A stretch of 64,000 nt of DNA, from positions 16,069,252-16,133,251 of the forward strand of contig NC_053490.1 in NCBI RefSeq assembly GCF_905171775.1. The letters run 5' to 3'. The position numbers and the translations under genes were made by a program. Below the pieces are notes generated by a model. It saw nothing but the letters and a program-made list of their open reading frames with translations. It was not told where the DNA came from and searched no databases. Below are positions 21,486-33,345 of this stretch, in pieces (the first letter of the stretch is position 1; each line of letters opens with the position of its first letter). This stretch comes from Rana temporaria (Eukaryota > Chordata > Amphibia > Anura > Ranidae).

Positions 21486-22842
21486 TGTAGTGCCTGGTTA
21501 CTTCCAAGTAATGGTGCTTTGTAAATTTAGAGGGGGATCAGAGATTTAGTTAGCTCTGATCCAGTTAATCTGTTCAAATTGGGTCTCTGTCTCAGCTTGG
21601 CTGTGCTGTGGGCTCATTCTGTTGTTCCCACCCCAGGACAATAGGTGGCAGCAGTGGAGTCGAGGTTTGGGTGCTTTTCCCCAGCAGCCTATCAGGAGGG
21701 TTTTCTCCTCGCTGTGCATTATGGGGGAGGGTATTTATGGGACAGACGCCATTGGTCTGGGTCCTTCTTCGAGTGCGGCACCCACCTTTAGGGTGACTGC
21801 ATCATGGCGCCTCAGCGGGGTGCACGTGCCACGCGGTGTTCCTGGACCACGTTGGCCCGGAACATTTAAACCTGTGGCTGGGCCCCAGTAATCGACTGGG
21901 TCCCTATCCTTAAGAAGATTCCAAGCATTGTTCCCTTGTGAGGAAGCTGTTTGGTGGGGAGTCCATCTGAGGAGAGCCAAGAGAGGCTGGCCATCCAATA
22001 AGGACTCGACAATCCACCGGGGATCAAGGTAACCGGGTATTGAGAGGCTGGACGTTGGTCACCTATCAGTCGGTAACCTGCAAACTACCTGAAGGAGAAC
22101 CAGGCCAAAGTCTATTAAGAAGGATCACCTCCGCTACCTCAATCCTAAGGAGGGTCTGTGGCAGAGACTTTTCCTCTAAGTTCCGAGTTATACTCTGGTT
22201 GCCAGGTCATTGAGAGAGGCCTGTCCGGGTACGCTATACCCACTCCGGTCAGTCCATTCGATGAGAACGGTCTGTTGGATGAAAAAACGATTGTGTCAGA
22301 ACGCCGTGACGTAAAACACAACGACGTGCTGAAAAAAACGAAGTTCAATGCTTCCAAGCATGCGTCGACTTGATTCTGAGCATGCGTGGATTTTTAACCG
22401 ATGGGCATGCCTACTAACGATCGGTTTTGACCTATCAGTTAGGAATCCATCGGTTAAATTTAAAGCAAGTTGGCTTTTTTTAACCGTTGGTTAAATAACC
22501 TATGGGGCCCACACATGATCGGTTTTGACCGATGAAAACAGTCCATCAGACCGTTGTCCTCTGTTTAAACTATCGTGTGTACGAGGCCTAAGTGTTGTTG
22601 GAAGCAGGACTGTTTCCCTATTGTTACACCTGAATCTGCTATTTCTCCTTTTATTTCAACTCTTCTATCACCACAAGTTTTCTTGTTTTTACCAGGCTGG
22701 GTAATAAAGAGCACAGAAAAAGACACCAGTCGTGGACATTGCGTTACTACTTTATTCACCATACACCCCTAGACGGCGGAGGAGCCATGAGGTAACATGC
22801 CACCCAAAACAAGCCAGCAGCTCCTTCGGGGGTAGTGCTACA
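21486..22842 (+). mobile_element. Putative solo LTR with a MITE inside
   Basis: It starts TGTAGTGCC and ends GTAGTGCTACA, giving 5-bp inverted tips TGTAG/CTACA, with TAAG on both sides (21482-21485, 22843-22846). A TATA-like tatttatgg lies near 21731 and AATAAA at 22703-22708, in the right order for U3-R-U5. The MITE fragment at 22260-22590 interrupts it. The duplication is only 4 bp and no internal gene is present, so the call is tentative. Confidence 0.45.
22260..22590. mobile_element. MITE fragment, CGTGTGTACGAGGCC right end
   Basis: The right end 'atcgtgtgtacgaggcctaa' matches the family at 42432-42921. The interior shows inverted 'gatcggttttgacc' motifs and 'cgatgggcatgc'. The left end is missing. 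Confidence 0.6.
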
Positions 22843-22846
22843 TAAG

Positions 22847-23129
22847 CTTTATTCTAGTGGCAACTGGTGCATGGGAATACAAATATACAATAAATTGAAG
22901 GCCTTTTGTGAGTTACTATTTCTCCAGCTGCCCCAGACACAATGAAATTCAAATACATCTTAAAAAGACCGAATTTAATCAAACACTTCATTGCCTGATC
23001 GGCTGAGTCTGCACAAGAAAAATTATCCAACTACTGTTGCTAGATGAAGGTCTTATCTGCCCCAAGGCTGTCCATTGGAAGCAAAAATGAAATACAGTCC
23101 GGAAAAAGAAAAAATATATTTTTAGGACT
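22847..23129. other. Unassigned spacer
   Basis: AT-rich sequence between the putative LTR and a TTAA element. No gene or repeat end is recognisable. Confidence 0.4.
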
Positions 23130-23133
23130 TTAA

Positions 23134-24102
23134 CCACTTGCCGTCGCCGCACCATCGAAATACGTCCACAAGGTGGCTCTGCTGGGCGAGAGCACGTAAT
23201 ATGACGTCCTCTCTCCCAGCCGCCACTAGGGGCGCCCCCCGCTCGCCCCCGTCTCCCGTGCGTGTGCCTGGCGGGCGCGATCGCCGCCGGGCACACGCGA
23301 TCGCTCGGTACAGAGCGGGGACCGGGAGCTGTGTGTGTAAACACACAGCTCCTGGTCCTGTCAGGGGGGGAAATGCTGATCTTCTGTTCATACAATGTAT
23401 GAACCGAGGATCAGTGTTTCCCCTAGTGAGGCCCCCCCCCCCCCCCCCACAGTAAGAACACACCCAGGCATACTTAACCCCTTCCCCGCCCCCTAGTGTT
23501 AACCCCTTCACTGCCAGTGGCATTTTTATAGTAATCCAATGCATTTTTATAGCACTGATCGCTATAAAAATGCCAATGGTCCCAAAAATGTGTCAAAAGT
23601 GTCCGAAGTGTCCGCCATAATGTCGCAGTACCGAAAAAAAACGCTGATCGCCGCCATTACTAGTAAAAAAAATATAATAAAAATGACATAAAACTACCCC
23701 CTATTTTGTAAACGCTATAACTTTTGCGCAAACCAATCAATAAACGCTTATTGCGATTTTTTTTAACGAAAAATATGTAGAAGAATACGTATCGGCCTAA
23801 ACTGAGGAAAAAAAATGTTTTTTTTATATATTTTTGGGGGATATTTATTATAGCAAAATGTAAAAAATATTCATTTTTTTCAAAATTGTCGCTCTATTTT
23901 TGTTTATAGCGCAAAAACTAAAAACCGCAGAGGTGATCAAATACCACCAAAAGAAAGCTCTATTTGTGGGAAAAAAAGGACGCCAATTTTGTTTGGGAGC
24001 CACGTCGCACGACCGCGCAATTGTCTGTTAAAGCGACAGAGTCCCGAATCGCAAAAAGTACTCTGGTCTTTGGGCAGCAATATGGTCCGGGGGGGTAAGT
24101 GG
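23134..24102. mobile_element. TTAA-flanked element, 969 bp
   Basis: TTAA at 23130-23133 precedes CCACTTGCCG; GGTAAGTGG is followed by TTAA at 24103-24106. The interior, with 'aaaccgcagaggtgatcaaa' and 'gggagccacgtcgcac', is shared with 26962-28580 and, inverted, with 54736-55735. Its uninterrupted cacgtcgc is the empty-site equivalent of the hAT insertion at 27782. Confidence 0.9.
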
Positions 24103-24280
24103 TTAAATGAGGCAGTGGCTGTTGAAAGGCCAATGTCTCCATCCCTAGTAGTTGTGTATAAAATGGGAGGAGAATGCAAACGTGGAGGGAAAAGGAAAGG
24201 ACATGTATAAAAATAAAATAACAGAGTAGCCTTGGGACTATAAATGAGACAGCGGTTAGTGAGCTAAGCCATAGTCTCTA

Positions 24281-24426
24281 CAAATAATATGGATAAACCA
24301 CAAGTGATGCAAAGCCACAGAGGAGACGCGATGGGCGGAGTAACCGTGAGCGTGTCTCGCTGTCCTTTGTCTTTTGTTTTATTTGGTTGAGTCTGATGTG
24401 GAAAAAAAAAAAAAGAAAAAAAAAAA
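24281..24426 (+). mobile_element. Small poly(A) retroposon, 13-bp TSD
   Basis: It is flanked by gccatagtctcta (24268-24280) and gccataatttcta (24427-24439), ending in about 25 As. The opposite arm of the host palindrome (near 26670-26695) carries the uninterrupted site. About 120 bp of non-A sequence precedes the tail. I do not recognise the source RNA. Confidence 0.8.
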
Positions 24427-25527
24427 GCCATAATTTCTAGCCCTATTACTTGTAGGAAGAAGGGGAGCATCAGTAGGGAAGGGAGCAAGGGGGGAAGGGA
24501 GGGAGAAATAAGGAAGGGCGGGGAAATAGGAATTGTGGGACTTTAAAATGAAACACATCACCGGAATATAATGAATCAATTATCAAATTAAAATAACATT
24601 TATTGGATACACCAGAGCATACCGAGCAATAAACATTTATAACAATAGATACTATACAAATAATAACAGGCATGATTGGTAAATCATATGATAAATAGCA
24701 TGAAACCTAAATGTACCTATGGTATAACATAATATGCATTGCTGTATCCAAATTATTGTATATAATACAAAATAGAAATACATAAAGACATAATTGTCTA
24801 AAAACATGATAAACATGATATTGGTTGTCAGGATATAAATTCATTGATTCATAATTCTCAGAGGTAAACCACATATGGTGTAATATAGTTACTGTGACAG
24901 AACATCAGTATAAATATCGACCTGTTTCGTGGATAAACTTCCACTCATCAGGAGCAAGTATGGCCTGGGTATATCTGTAAATATAATAAAATAAAATGCG
25001 CTAAATGGTAATTTAGTACATATATAATCCAAGGAGGGGACATAGAGTAGAGTCCCAATCCTCTTACCTATGGGTAGATTAACCATTAGATAGATTTTAA
25101 CCAACAATGTTGGAGCTGGACATTTGATAGAAAGGAAACCCCCAATCGGCAACCATATTTGGGGTGTATATTAGGTGGCAACCCATAAGGTTCCTGTGGA
25201 CATATTAAATGATAATAGGGTATCAATAGAGTGACAAGCAACAGCTATAAAGTAAGAGGCAATAGTGATCATATCCAAAGGAACGGTATTCCATAAAGAG
25301 AACACCAGTTTGTGGTGACAAAAGTGAAAATGACACCAGGGTGAGTGATTGGGGGAGCGCCAGGTAACAAAACAAATAACCTATTAGTAGGTGAGCAACA
25401 AGTACAAACATAACCAAAAGGACGGTAGTCTATGAAAAGAATACCCGTGTAGAGTGATATAAAATGGAGGATGACACCAGGGTAGGTGACTAAGGACAGG
25501 GCAAAGTAAGCAACAGATAGCCTAAAG

Positions 25528-26421
25528 CAGTGGTTCTCAACCTTCTAGGGCCATGACCCCTTGATATAATTTCCCAATTTGTGGGGACCCCTAACAGTAA
25601 AATTATTTTGTAGCATGGGTTGTCAGCACCCAAGTTACCCACGGACATTTAGCACTCCGAGTCCCTTCCACTCGTACAATATTAAAACCCCTTATGGTAA
25701 ATTTTAGGATGCATCACTCTTTTTCTCTTTGTTCTCCTTTCTTTCCCTTTTATCTCTTTCTATGATTTCTTGTTTTTCCCCCATCCCTCTCTCCAGCCAT
25801 CTTTCTTGTTCTTCCTCTTATTATTTCTATCCCTTTTTCTTCCTCCCACCCCTTTTTCTCTCTATTCCATGTATTCTCTATATTTTTATTCCTTCTCTTA
25901 CTCCTTGGTGGGGGAAATGGGATGAGTGGCAGTGCTGGCGGGGAGTTGGGATGAATGGTGGTGGGGTGGGATCAGTGGCAGTGCTGGGGAGAGTTCTGAT
26001 CAGCCAACTTAGTTGCTTATGATCAAGGTCATCTGCTGATCTGAGAACTGTAGTGGGGACTTTTAATGGCAACTATAATCACAGGTCCTTGGCTTCACTG
26101 TGTCTCCGACTTTGTGGTGTCTCTTAGCAGTGTCACCTATGCCGAAATCAGGAGATAGGGTCTCCTCCAGCCCCTCCCACTTCACATTCCTCACCAGTCA
26201 GCTGACCATAAGTCTCTGCCCCCCGCCATGCCGTGAACTGAATTGGCAGCTGCGAAGAGGCTGAGTGGGCGGCCGCGGGCTCCAGGAACAGCCCAGCTGG
26301 GCGGCTGCAAAAAGGCTGGAAGAGTAGCGCAGGCTTCAGGAACAGCCAAGGATTCAGTGACCTCTGGCAAATTGTCATTCGACCCCCGAGGGGGTCCCAA
26401 CCCCCAGGTTGAGAACCACTG
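25528..26421. mobile_element. hAT element, 894 bp, TSD gcctaaag
   Basis: Ends are CAGTGGTTCTCAACC and GGTTGAGAACCACTG, with gcctaaag at 25520-25527 and 26422-26429. There is no transposase; the interior has C/T-rich and G-rich halves. Confidence 0.95.
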
Positions 26422-27781
26422 GCCTAAAGTTACCTGAAACAGTGAGTGAACAGCAGGGTCCAGTAAAATGTAGAAAATACACCAAGAGCCCAATAAATAG
26501 GCATGGCAGGTAGTCCATAAAGTTATTTTAATTCACTAATTGATTCATTATATTCCGGTGATGTGTTTCATTTTAAAGTCCCACAATTCCTATTTCCCCG
26601 CCCTTCCTTATTTCACCCTCCCTTCCCCCCTTGCTCCCTTCCCTACTGATGCTCCCCTTCTTCCTACAAGTAATAGGGCTAGAGACTATGGCTTAGCTCA
26701 CTAACCGCTGTCTCATTTATAGTCCCAAGTCTACTCTGTTATTTTATTTTTATACATGTCCTTTCCTTTTCCATCCACATTTGCCTTCTCCTCCCCTTTT
26801 ATACAGAAATACAATCCTGATCAAAAGTTTAAGACCACTTGAAAAATGGCAAAAAATCATATTTTACATTGTTGGATATTAACAAGGTTCCAAGTAGAGC
26901 TTCAACATGCAACAAGAAGAAATGAGAGTGAGACAAAACATTTTTTGAGCATTCAATTTAACCACTTAAGGACCCATTCACGCCGATATATGTCGGCAGA
27001 ATGGCGCGGCTGGGCACATCCACGTACATGTACGTGGCTCTTTAAGCCCAGCCGTGGTGCACGCGACCCGGTCCGAAGCTCTGTGACTGTGGCCGCCGGG
27101 ACTCGCGGACCCGATCGCCGCTGGAGTCCCACGATCGGTCCCCGGAGCTGAAGAACGGGGAGAGCCGTGTGTAAACACAGCTTCCCCGTTTTTCACTGTG
27201 GCGCCGTCATCGATTGTGTGATCCCTTATATAGGGAATCACAATCGATGACGTCACACCTACAGCCACACCCCCCTACAGTTAGAAACACAGATGAGGTC
27301 ATACATAACACCATCAGCGCCCCCTTGTGGTTAACTCCCAAACTGCAATTGTCATTTTCACAGTAAACAAGGCATTTAAAATGCATTTTTTGCTGTGAAA
27401 ATGACAATGGCCCCAAAAATGTGTCAAAATTGTCCGAAGTGTCCGCCGCCGCCATTAGTAGTAAAAAAAAAAAAATCAATAAAAATGCAATAAAACTATC
27501 CCCTTTTTTGTAAACGCTCGATAAACGCTTATTGCGATTTTTTTTACCAAAAATGGGTAGAAGAATACGTATCGGCCTAAACTGAGGAAAAAAAATAATG
27601 TTTTATATATTTTTGGGGGATATTTATTATAGAAAAAAATATTGAATTTTTTTCAAAATTATCGCTCTATTTTTGTTTATAGCGCAAAAAATAAAAACCG
27701 CAGAGGTGATCAAATACCACCAAAAGAAAGCTCTATTTGTGAGGAAAATAGGACGCCAATTTTGTTTGGGAGCCACGTCGC

Positions 27782-28479
27782 TAGGGTTGCCAACTCATCC
27801 CTTTAAAACAGAACACATATTAAAGTGGAGTTCCACCCATAAATATAACATTACATCAGTAGTTTTAAAAAAATGTCATTAGTCCTTTACGAATTTTTTT
27901 TTTTTTTTTTTAGATGCCTTCAAAGTGTTGTTGCTAGGCAGAATAGTTAATCTTCCCACTTCCTGCACCTAGGTGCTTAACCTACACCGCACAGACTCCT
28001 GGGAATGTAGTGGGTGTAACTTTCCAGGAGTCTGTGCACTCCCCAGTCTCAAAGAATCATGTGACTTGGACAGCACAGGTGCTGAAACCTGATCTGACAC
28101 TGCTTGTGCAGCACTGGGCATGTGCGAGATCTGCAAGGCTGAGATCCAGGAGGTCATACAGTCTGGCTTTATGATGCCCACACTTAAGATGGCCCCAGTC
28201 AATATCTATTTTATAAAGTGTCTAAATGCTGTAACAACCTAACAAAACGGACCTTAGTTTACAGACTAACTTTACTAGAATACATTAAGCTTGTGTATTA
28301 CAGGGGTATTTATATTTAAAAAGTGAAATTGTGGCCGGAACGCCGCTTTAATTACACAGGTTCTGAGGCTAATTTAATGCAAATAAGGCACCAAGTGAGT
28401 TTAATTACCTCCTTAATCAGCCACAGAACCTGTGTAATTAATATGTGTTCTGTTTTAAAGGGATGAGTTGGCAACCCTA
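27782..28479. mobile_element. hAT MITE, third shell, TSD cacgtcgc
   Basis: Ends TAGGGTTGCCAACTCATCCC and the complement, with cacgtcgc at 27774-27781 and 28480-28487. It is interrupted by a TTAA MITE at 27824-28347. Confidence 0.95.
27824..28347. mobile_element. TTAA-flanked MITE, innermost
   Basis: TTAA at 27820-27823 then AGTGGAGTTCCACCC; GGAACGCCGCT then TTAA at 28348-28351. The host arm elsewhere reads 'gtgtaattaatatgtg', confirming a single TTAA before insertion. Confidence 0.9.
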
Positions 28480-28745
28480 CACGTCGCACAACCGCGCAAT
28501 TGTCAGTTAAAGCAACGCAGTGCCGAATCACAAAAACTGGCCGGGTCCTTTAGCTGCCTAAAGGTCCGGATCTTAAGTGGTTAATGAAAACAACGAATAA
28601 ACTGAAACAAGCTGTTTTTGTCTCACTCTCATTTCTTCTTGTTGCATGTTGAAGCTCTACTTGGAACCTTGTTAAGTTCCAACAATGTAAAATATGTTTT
28701 TTTTGCCATTTTTCAAGTGGTCTTAAACTTTTGATCAGGACTGTA

Positions 28746-29319
28746 CAATTTAGGAAATCTGTTGTTGGGAAATTTAAGATCCTCCTATGAAGTAGAAGCG
28801 AAAGAGTTAACTCTTCACACGACAATTCCTTTATAGTCTCAAGGACTTTTCCTTGTTAGATAAGCATGTTAAATCTTCATACCTTACACCTGCTGTGTAC
28901 CACTTATCTTTGGAGCCAGATCTGAGCTATTTGGAAGGTCAGAGAGGGACATCTGACATGAGCAGAATATAACTAATGGGTTATTTTATATTAATCACCA
29001 TTATTATAATATGAGCCACACCTTGTTATTCTGACGTGGCAATAATGTTAGATACAGGGATTTTTTACTAAGGGAACCTCTCCCTACCTCCCCAGTCTTG
29101 TCTAGGACTCAGGAGGTATGTAGGACTTCAATGACCAGATCTTCACAAGAACTACTCTAAGTAATCATTAGATATTTCTTCTTCTAACTCGTGTCTTCTT
29201 TTTTCTTCTCTAGCTTACAACCCAGTTATCGATAGATCCATGTATATCTTTTCTTGAATGCTGGAGGATCTTCACTCTATCTGACCTCCTCTTCCCCAAT
29301 GGTTTTCCCTTCAGATACC
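28746..29319 (+). promoter_or_regulatory. Upstream region of the mucin-like gene
   Basis: This 570-bp stretch does not resemble the repeat families in the window. It contains AGATAAG at 28858-28864 and CTTATCT at 28903-28909 (GATA-type sites) and AT-rich TATA-like words near 28970 and 28985. A possible small 5'-UTR intron runs from GTATGT at about 29115 to the ttcttctctag acceptor ending near 29213. The transcription start cannot be fixed from sequence alone. Confidence 0.35.
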
Positions 29320-29395
29320 ATGGATAAGAAGAAGATAGGGTGTTTGCTGGGCATCCTGTGTTTGACTTTCTGTCTTGCTTTCAGCCAAGCAAAGA
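29320..29395 (+). CDS. Mucin-like gene, exon 1 (signal peptide)
   Basis: ATG lies in a strong Kozak context (gataccATGg). It encodes 25 residues plus one base: lysine-rich start MDKKK, hydrophobic core IGCLLGILCLTFCLAF, then SQAK. Cleavage after SQA fits the -3/-1 rule for secretory signal peptides. The exon ends at A29395 before GTGAGTAA, a good splice donor. Reading on past the donor meets a stop at once (TAA at 29401), so splicing is required. The phase (one base into a codon) matches exon 2 at 43113, where 'at' completes an Asn codon. The product should enter the secretory pathway. I cannot name the gene. Other exons inside the 13.7 kb intron are possible but none is evident. Confidence 0.75.
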
Positions 29396-29434
29396 GTGAG
29401 TAACAAACCTTCACCTACCATCTCGAGGCTTTAA

Positions 29435-29913
29435 AGCGGATGTGCCACGGGAAAAATATATTAAAAGCCAGCAGCTACAAATACTGCAGCTGCTGACTTT
29501 TAATATAAGGACACTTACCTGTCCTGGAGTCCAGCGGTGATCGCAGCAGATGACGAGCCGATCGCTCGTCACCCTGCTGGTCCCCCCTCCATCCTCGGTG
29601 AGGGAACCAGGAAGTGAAGCGCTCCGGCTTCACTGCCCGGTTCCCTACGGCGCATGCGCGAGTCGCGCTGCGCCCGCCGATTGGCTCCCGCTGTGTGCTG
29701 GGAGCCAAATGTTCCCAGCATACAACGGGGGGACGGACGGGAAGGAAGGAAAAAACCCGTCCTTTGCCCGTATCGTAGGGCCGGAAGTGGGTGCAGATAC
29801 CTGTCTGTAGACAGGTATCTGCACCCCCCTCCCCCCTGAAAGGTGTCAAATGTGACACCGGAGGGGGGGAGGGTTCCGATCAGCGGGACTCCACTTTAGA
29901 GTGGAGATCCGCT
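29435..29913. mobile_element. TTAA-flanked MITE in the mucin intron
   Basis: TTAA at 29431-29434 then AGCGGATGTGCC; GGAGATCCGCT then TTAA at 29914-29917. It lies 40 bp downstream of the exon 1 donor. It is GC-rich with an internal 'gatacctgtctgtagacagg' hairpin. Confidence 0.85.
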
Positions 29914-30038
29914 TTAAGTGTATCTAAAACCAAAAATGTAATATAATCAAACTTAAAAGTAATCTAATATCACTTATCCGGCGCTTAGGTAAATTAATAT
30001 AATTAAAATTAAGAAATAAAACAAGCTGCTGCTATAAT

Positions 30039-31300
30039 TAGGGTTGAGCGAACCCGAACTGTAAAGTTCGGGGTCGTACCGGACTTTTGGGTTTTTGGTA
30101 CCCGGACCCGAATCCGAACAATCTACTGTAAGTTCGGGTTCGGTGTTCGGCAATGTAATGGCGCGCTGCAGGGCAGCCAATCACCATTAGTTTTACTCGT
30201 GTGACCTAGAAGCCATCACAGCCATGCCTACTAATGGCATGGCTGTGATTGGCCAGTGCAGCATGTGACCCATCATGTGACCCAAACTCTATATAAGCTA
30301 GAGGGACATATCACAGCGCGTCACTCTGCTTTAGATAGGGTAGGGAAAGGCTGCTGCTGCTGCTCTGAGGGAAAGAAATATATATGAGTCAGACTGTGCT
30401 GCTTCAGAAATCAAATTACACCAGCACTTCATATGTTCCTGTGAGATACTCTGCATTAGATACTTTAGGGAAAGGTTCCTGATTGTGCTTATAGGGAGAG
30501 AAATATATACCGTGTTTCCCCGAAAATAAGACGTACTCCGAAAATAAGCCGTAGCGGGATTTCGACGCAAGATCGAAATATAAGACATCCCCCCCGAAAA
30601 TAAGACGTAGCGATGGTGTGTCATATGCGTAGCGGCGCGGGCGGGAAAACAAGACGTGATAGGCGTACTGTACTGGTGCGGAGCTCAGGAGCTGTAAAGA
30701 AGTCGTGCAGCCCTTCTTATCTGCTCCACGGTATCTCTAAGTGACCGGAGAGGTGTCGGCAGCCCCATAAATACGGTAAGGTCGGCTCCATACTGTTGTA
30801 CCATACTTGCCGGTAAAAAAAATAAGATGTCCCCCGAAAATAAGCCATAGTGTGATTTCTGGAGGAAAAATAAATATAAGACGGTGTCTTATTTTCGGGG
30901 AAACACGGTAGGAGTCAGTCCTGCTTCAGAAATCAAATTACACCAGCACTGCATATGTTACTGTGAGATACACCCTTTATATACTTTTCATCTATTGTGC
31001 TATTCAAAAAACACCCATTTAGGGCAAAAAAAAATATTTTGCAGATTTTGTTTTTAATGTATTTTATGTTATTTCCCTATCCACATTTGTTTGCAGAGTA
31101 CTTGCCATGCTCTTACCAACATGTTGCTGTCATTTGCAACCCTCTAGCCCTTTCCATTACTTTTTTAGAGACATTTTAGTAGTCAAAAGTTCGGGTCCCC
31201 ATTGACTTCAATAGGGTTCGGGGTCAAGTTCGGGTCCCGAACCCGGACTTTTTTCCGAAGTTCAGTTGAACCCGAACATCCAGGTGTCCGCTCAACTCTA
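30039..31300. mobile_element. hAT element, 1.26 kb, TSD gctataat
   Basis: Ends TAGGGTTGAGCGAACCCGAA and CCGCTCAACTCTA; gctataat at 30031-30038 and 31301-31308. 'gttcgggtt' motifs recur in both arms. A roughly 160-bp block ('ttcagaaatcaaattacacc') occurs twice inside. It contains the MITE at 30510-30908. Confidence 0.9.
30510..30908. mobile_element. Nested MITE, CCGTGTTTCCCCG ends, TSD TA
   Basis: CCGTGTTTCCCCGAAAATAA and its complement lie between TA dinucleotides (30508-30509, 30909-30910). A related copy is at 51591-52047. The TA duplication suggests a Tc1/mariner-type mobiliser. Confidence 0.85.
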
Positions 31301-31394
31301 GCTATAATCACAAAAACGTATACTCATAAGCCCTAAAAGTTCATGTCCGATGATCCATAAGGCTAAAGCAGCGCTATGCAGTGTTTAGACTTAA

Positions 31395-31996
31395 AGTGGA
31401 TGTAAACCCCCATTTTTTTTTTTTTTAACTAAGGCTTGCACCTTGTACAGTAGACAATTTCATGTTATCTGTGCCCAGTCTTGCCACAAAGAGTTAACCC
31501 AGCTCTGAGCAGTCCTCTTATCTTTTTTCAGTGAGATAAAAATGAACAGAGGAATAGAAGCCGGTTTCTCCCCCTTGCTGTGAGTGACAGGTGATTTACA
31601 TATCTCATGCAGGTGCCTAAGAGAGACATTCTGTGTACTTTTGATCCCCTCCTTCTTTCTTTTCAAGCTCTCCCAGGATTGTCTGCTTCACACCTCAGCA
31701 TGATTGGGCATGCTGAAATTATGTGATGACTTTTCTGGCTTTTGACTGGATTTTAGTGATCATAGCAGAAGTTCAGTGTAAGAAATACACAGGAGAAAAT
31801 GCATGTTGACATCACGACTCCACCCACCGAGCCCTTGACAACAGATCCACCTACAGAATCTGCAGTTTTTAGGGTCTTCTAACAGACAGAAGGTAGACAT
31901 TTGACAGGTAAGGATACATGCAGGAGACATCTATATCCTTATAGATAACCATTATGGGAGTAGTTTAGAAAGGATGAGAGTGGGTTTACACCCACT
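31395..31996. mobile_element. TTAA-flanked MITE
   Basis: TTAA at 31391-31394 then AGTGGATGTAAACCC; GGGTTTACACCCACT then TTAA at 31997-32000. The opposite arm of the host palindrome (33735-33750) lacks it. Confidence 0.85.
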
Positions 31997-32569
31997 TTAA
32001 AAGAAAAAAAAACCTGATTGTGGTAAAACGTCCTATTAAGAGTAAGTCCAAATTGCAATGAACTCCTAAACGTGTTCATTAGGGGGCTTGACAGATGAAT
32101 GTTAGGCACCTTCACCGTACCACGTGATTCCAATCCCTTCAAATTCAACACTCACCAGATCAATATAAAAGAAAGGTTTATTGGGTTTAAATGTCGGTTA
32201 GAATGTGGAGAGGCCGCTTCCAGACACCCAGATGGTTAATTAATCTCTCTCTGATGGTCAGGTCATTCAAAGCATAGGTTCCACTTTGCTGGCTCTTTGA
32301 CTCATAACATAGGAAAAAAAAAAACTTCTCATGGCGAGAACCTATTTAAAAAATGTTCCGATAAATTGAGCCCCCCTCTTACATTGCACTTACACAAATA
32401 TAGATATAAAACAGCATTTCATAATCAATCCATATATGCTGTGCAGCATGAAACCATACTCGCTCACCAAACGTAGAATTCCTGTCCGCTGTGATATCCA
32501 GGTGGAGATCATAACAGTTGACAGATAAAAGCTGTGTGGACACGCCTAGGCGTGTTTCGTCATTACGTC

Positions 32570-33345
32570 TTTCTCAAGTCCAACCTATGCGTGTGATTAT
32601 ATGTCAGTATTACATTGTATATCCCTGAATGTTGTGGTCGTTCAGGTGCTTATCTATTAGTTTATTGAAACTATCGATGCCCCCCGCTAAGACCACAGCC
32701 TGTGGAAGGGAATTCCACATCCTTGCCGCTCTTACAGTAAACATCCCTCTACGTAGTTTAAGGTTAAACCTCTTTTCTTCAAATTTTAATGAGGGGCCAC
32801 GTGTCTTGTTAAACTCCCCTCCATGAAAAAGTTTTATCCCTATTGTGGGGTCACCAGTACGGTATTTGTAAATTGAAATCATATCCCCTCTCAAGCGTCT
32901 CTTCTCCAGCGAGAATAAGTTCAGTGCTCACAACCTTTCCTCATAACTAATATCCTCCAGACCTTTTATTAGCTTTGTTGCCCTTCTTTGTACTCGCTCC
33001 ATTTCCAGCACATCCTTCCTGAGGACTGGTGCCCAGAACTGGACAGCATACTCCAGGTGCGGGTGGACCAGAGTCTTGTACAGCGGGAGAATTATCGTTT
33101 TATCTCTGGAGTTGATCCCCTTTTTAATGCCAATATTTTGTTTGCTTTGTTAGCAGCAGCTTGGCATTGCATGCCATTGCTGAGCCTATCATCTACTAGG
33201 ACCCCCAGGTCCTTTTCCATCCTAGATTGCCCCAGAGGTTCTCCTCCCAGTGTATAGATTGCATTCATATTTTTGCTACATTTTTCTACATCGAACCTCA
33301 TTTGCCATGTAGTTGCCCACCCCATTAATTTGCTGTTTTATATCT
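32570..33345 (-). pseudogene. CR1-like LINE, RT C-terminal fragment
   Basis: The minus strand encodes WQMRFDVEKC, EKDLGVLVDDRL, QCQAAANKANKIL (33325-33092), then RFNLKLRRGMFTVRAARMWN and SLPQ (32894-32610) and a KHLNDHNIQGY tail. These are typical of the post-polymerase region of CR1/L2-type LINEs. Frame breaks separate the segments. 3' sequence ('ggttggacttg') follows. Confidence 0.8.

Larger units (their letters stand above)
24155..26806. mobile_element. Large inverted-repeat element with nested insertions
   Basis: The left arm 24155-24600 and right arm 26525-26806 are inverted copies (shared 'aaaggacatgtataaaaataa', 'ttaaaatgaaacacatcacc'). The loop has 'gacctgtttcgtggataaac', a motif common in frog palindromic elements. 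Nested are a retroposon in the left arm (24281-24426) and an hAT element (25528-26421). Confidence 0.75.
26962..28580. mobile_element. TTAA-flanked element, second shell
   Basis: TTAA at 26958-26961 and 28581-28584; ends CCACTTAAGGACC and GATCTTAAGTGG. The interior matches 23134-24102. It is interrupted by the hAT MITE 27782-28479. Confidence 0.9.
26812..28743. mobile_element. Tc1/mariner-type MITE, outer shell of a 4-deep nest
   Basis: Inverted ends CAATCCTGATCAAAAGTTTA and its complement sit between TA dinucleotides (26810-26811, 28744-28745). Arms of about 145 bp pair ('aacatgcaacaagaagaaat'). The TTAA element 26962-28580 is inserted in its centre. Confidence 0.85.
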
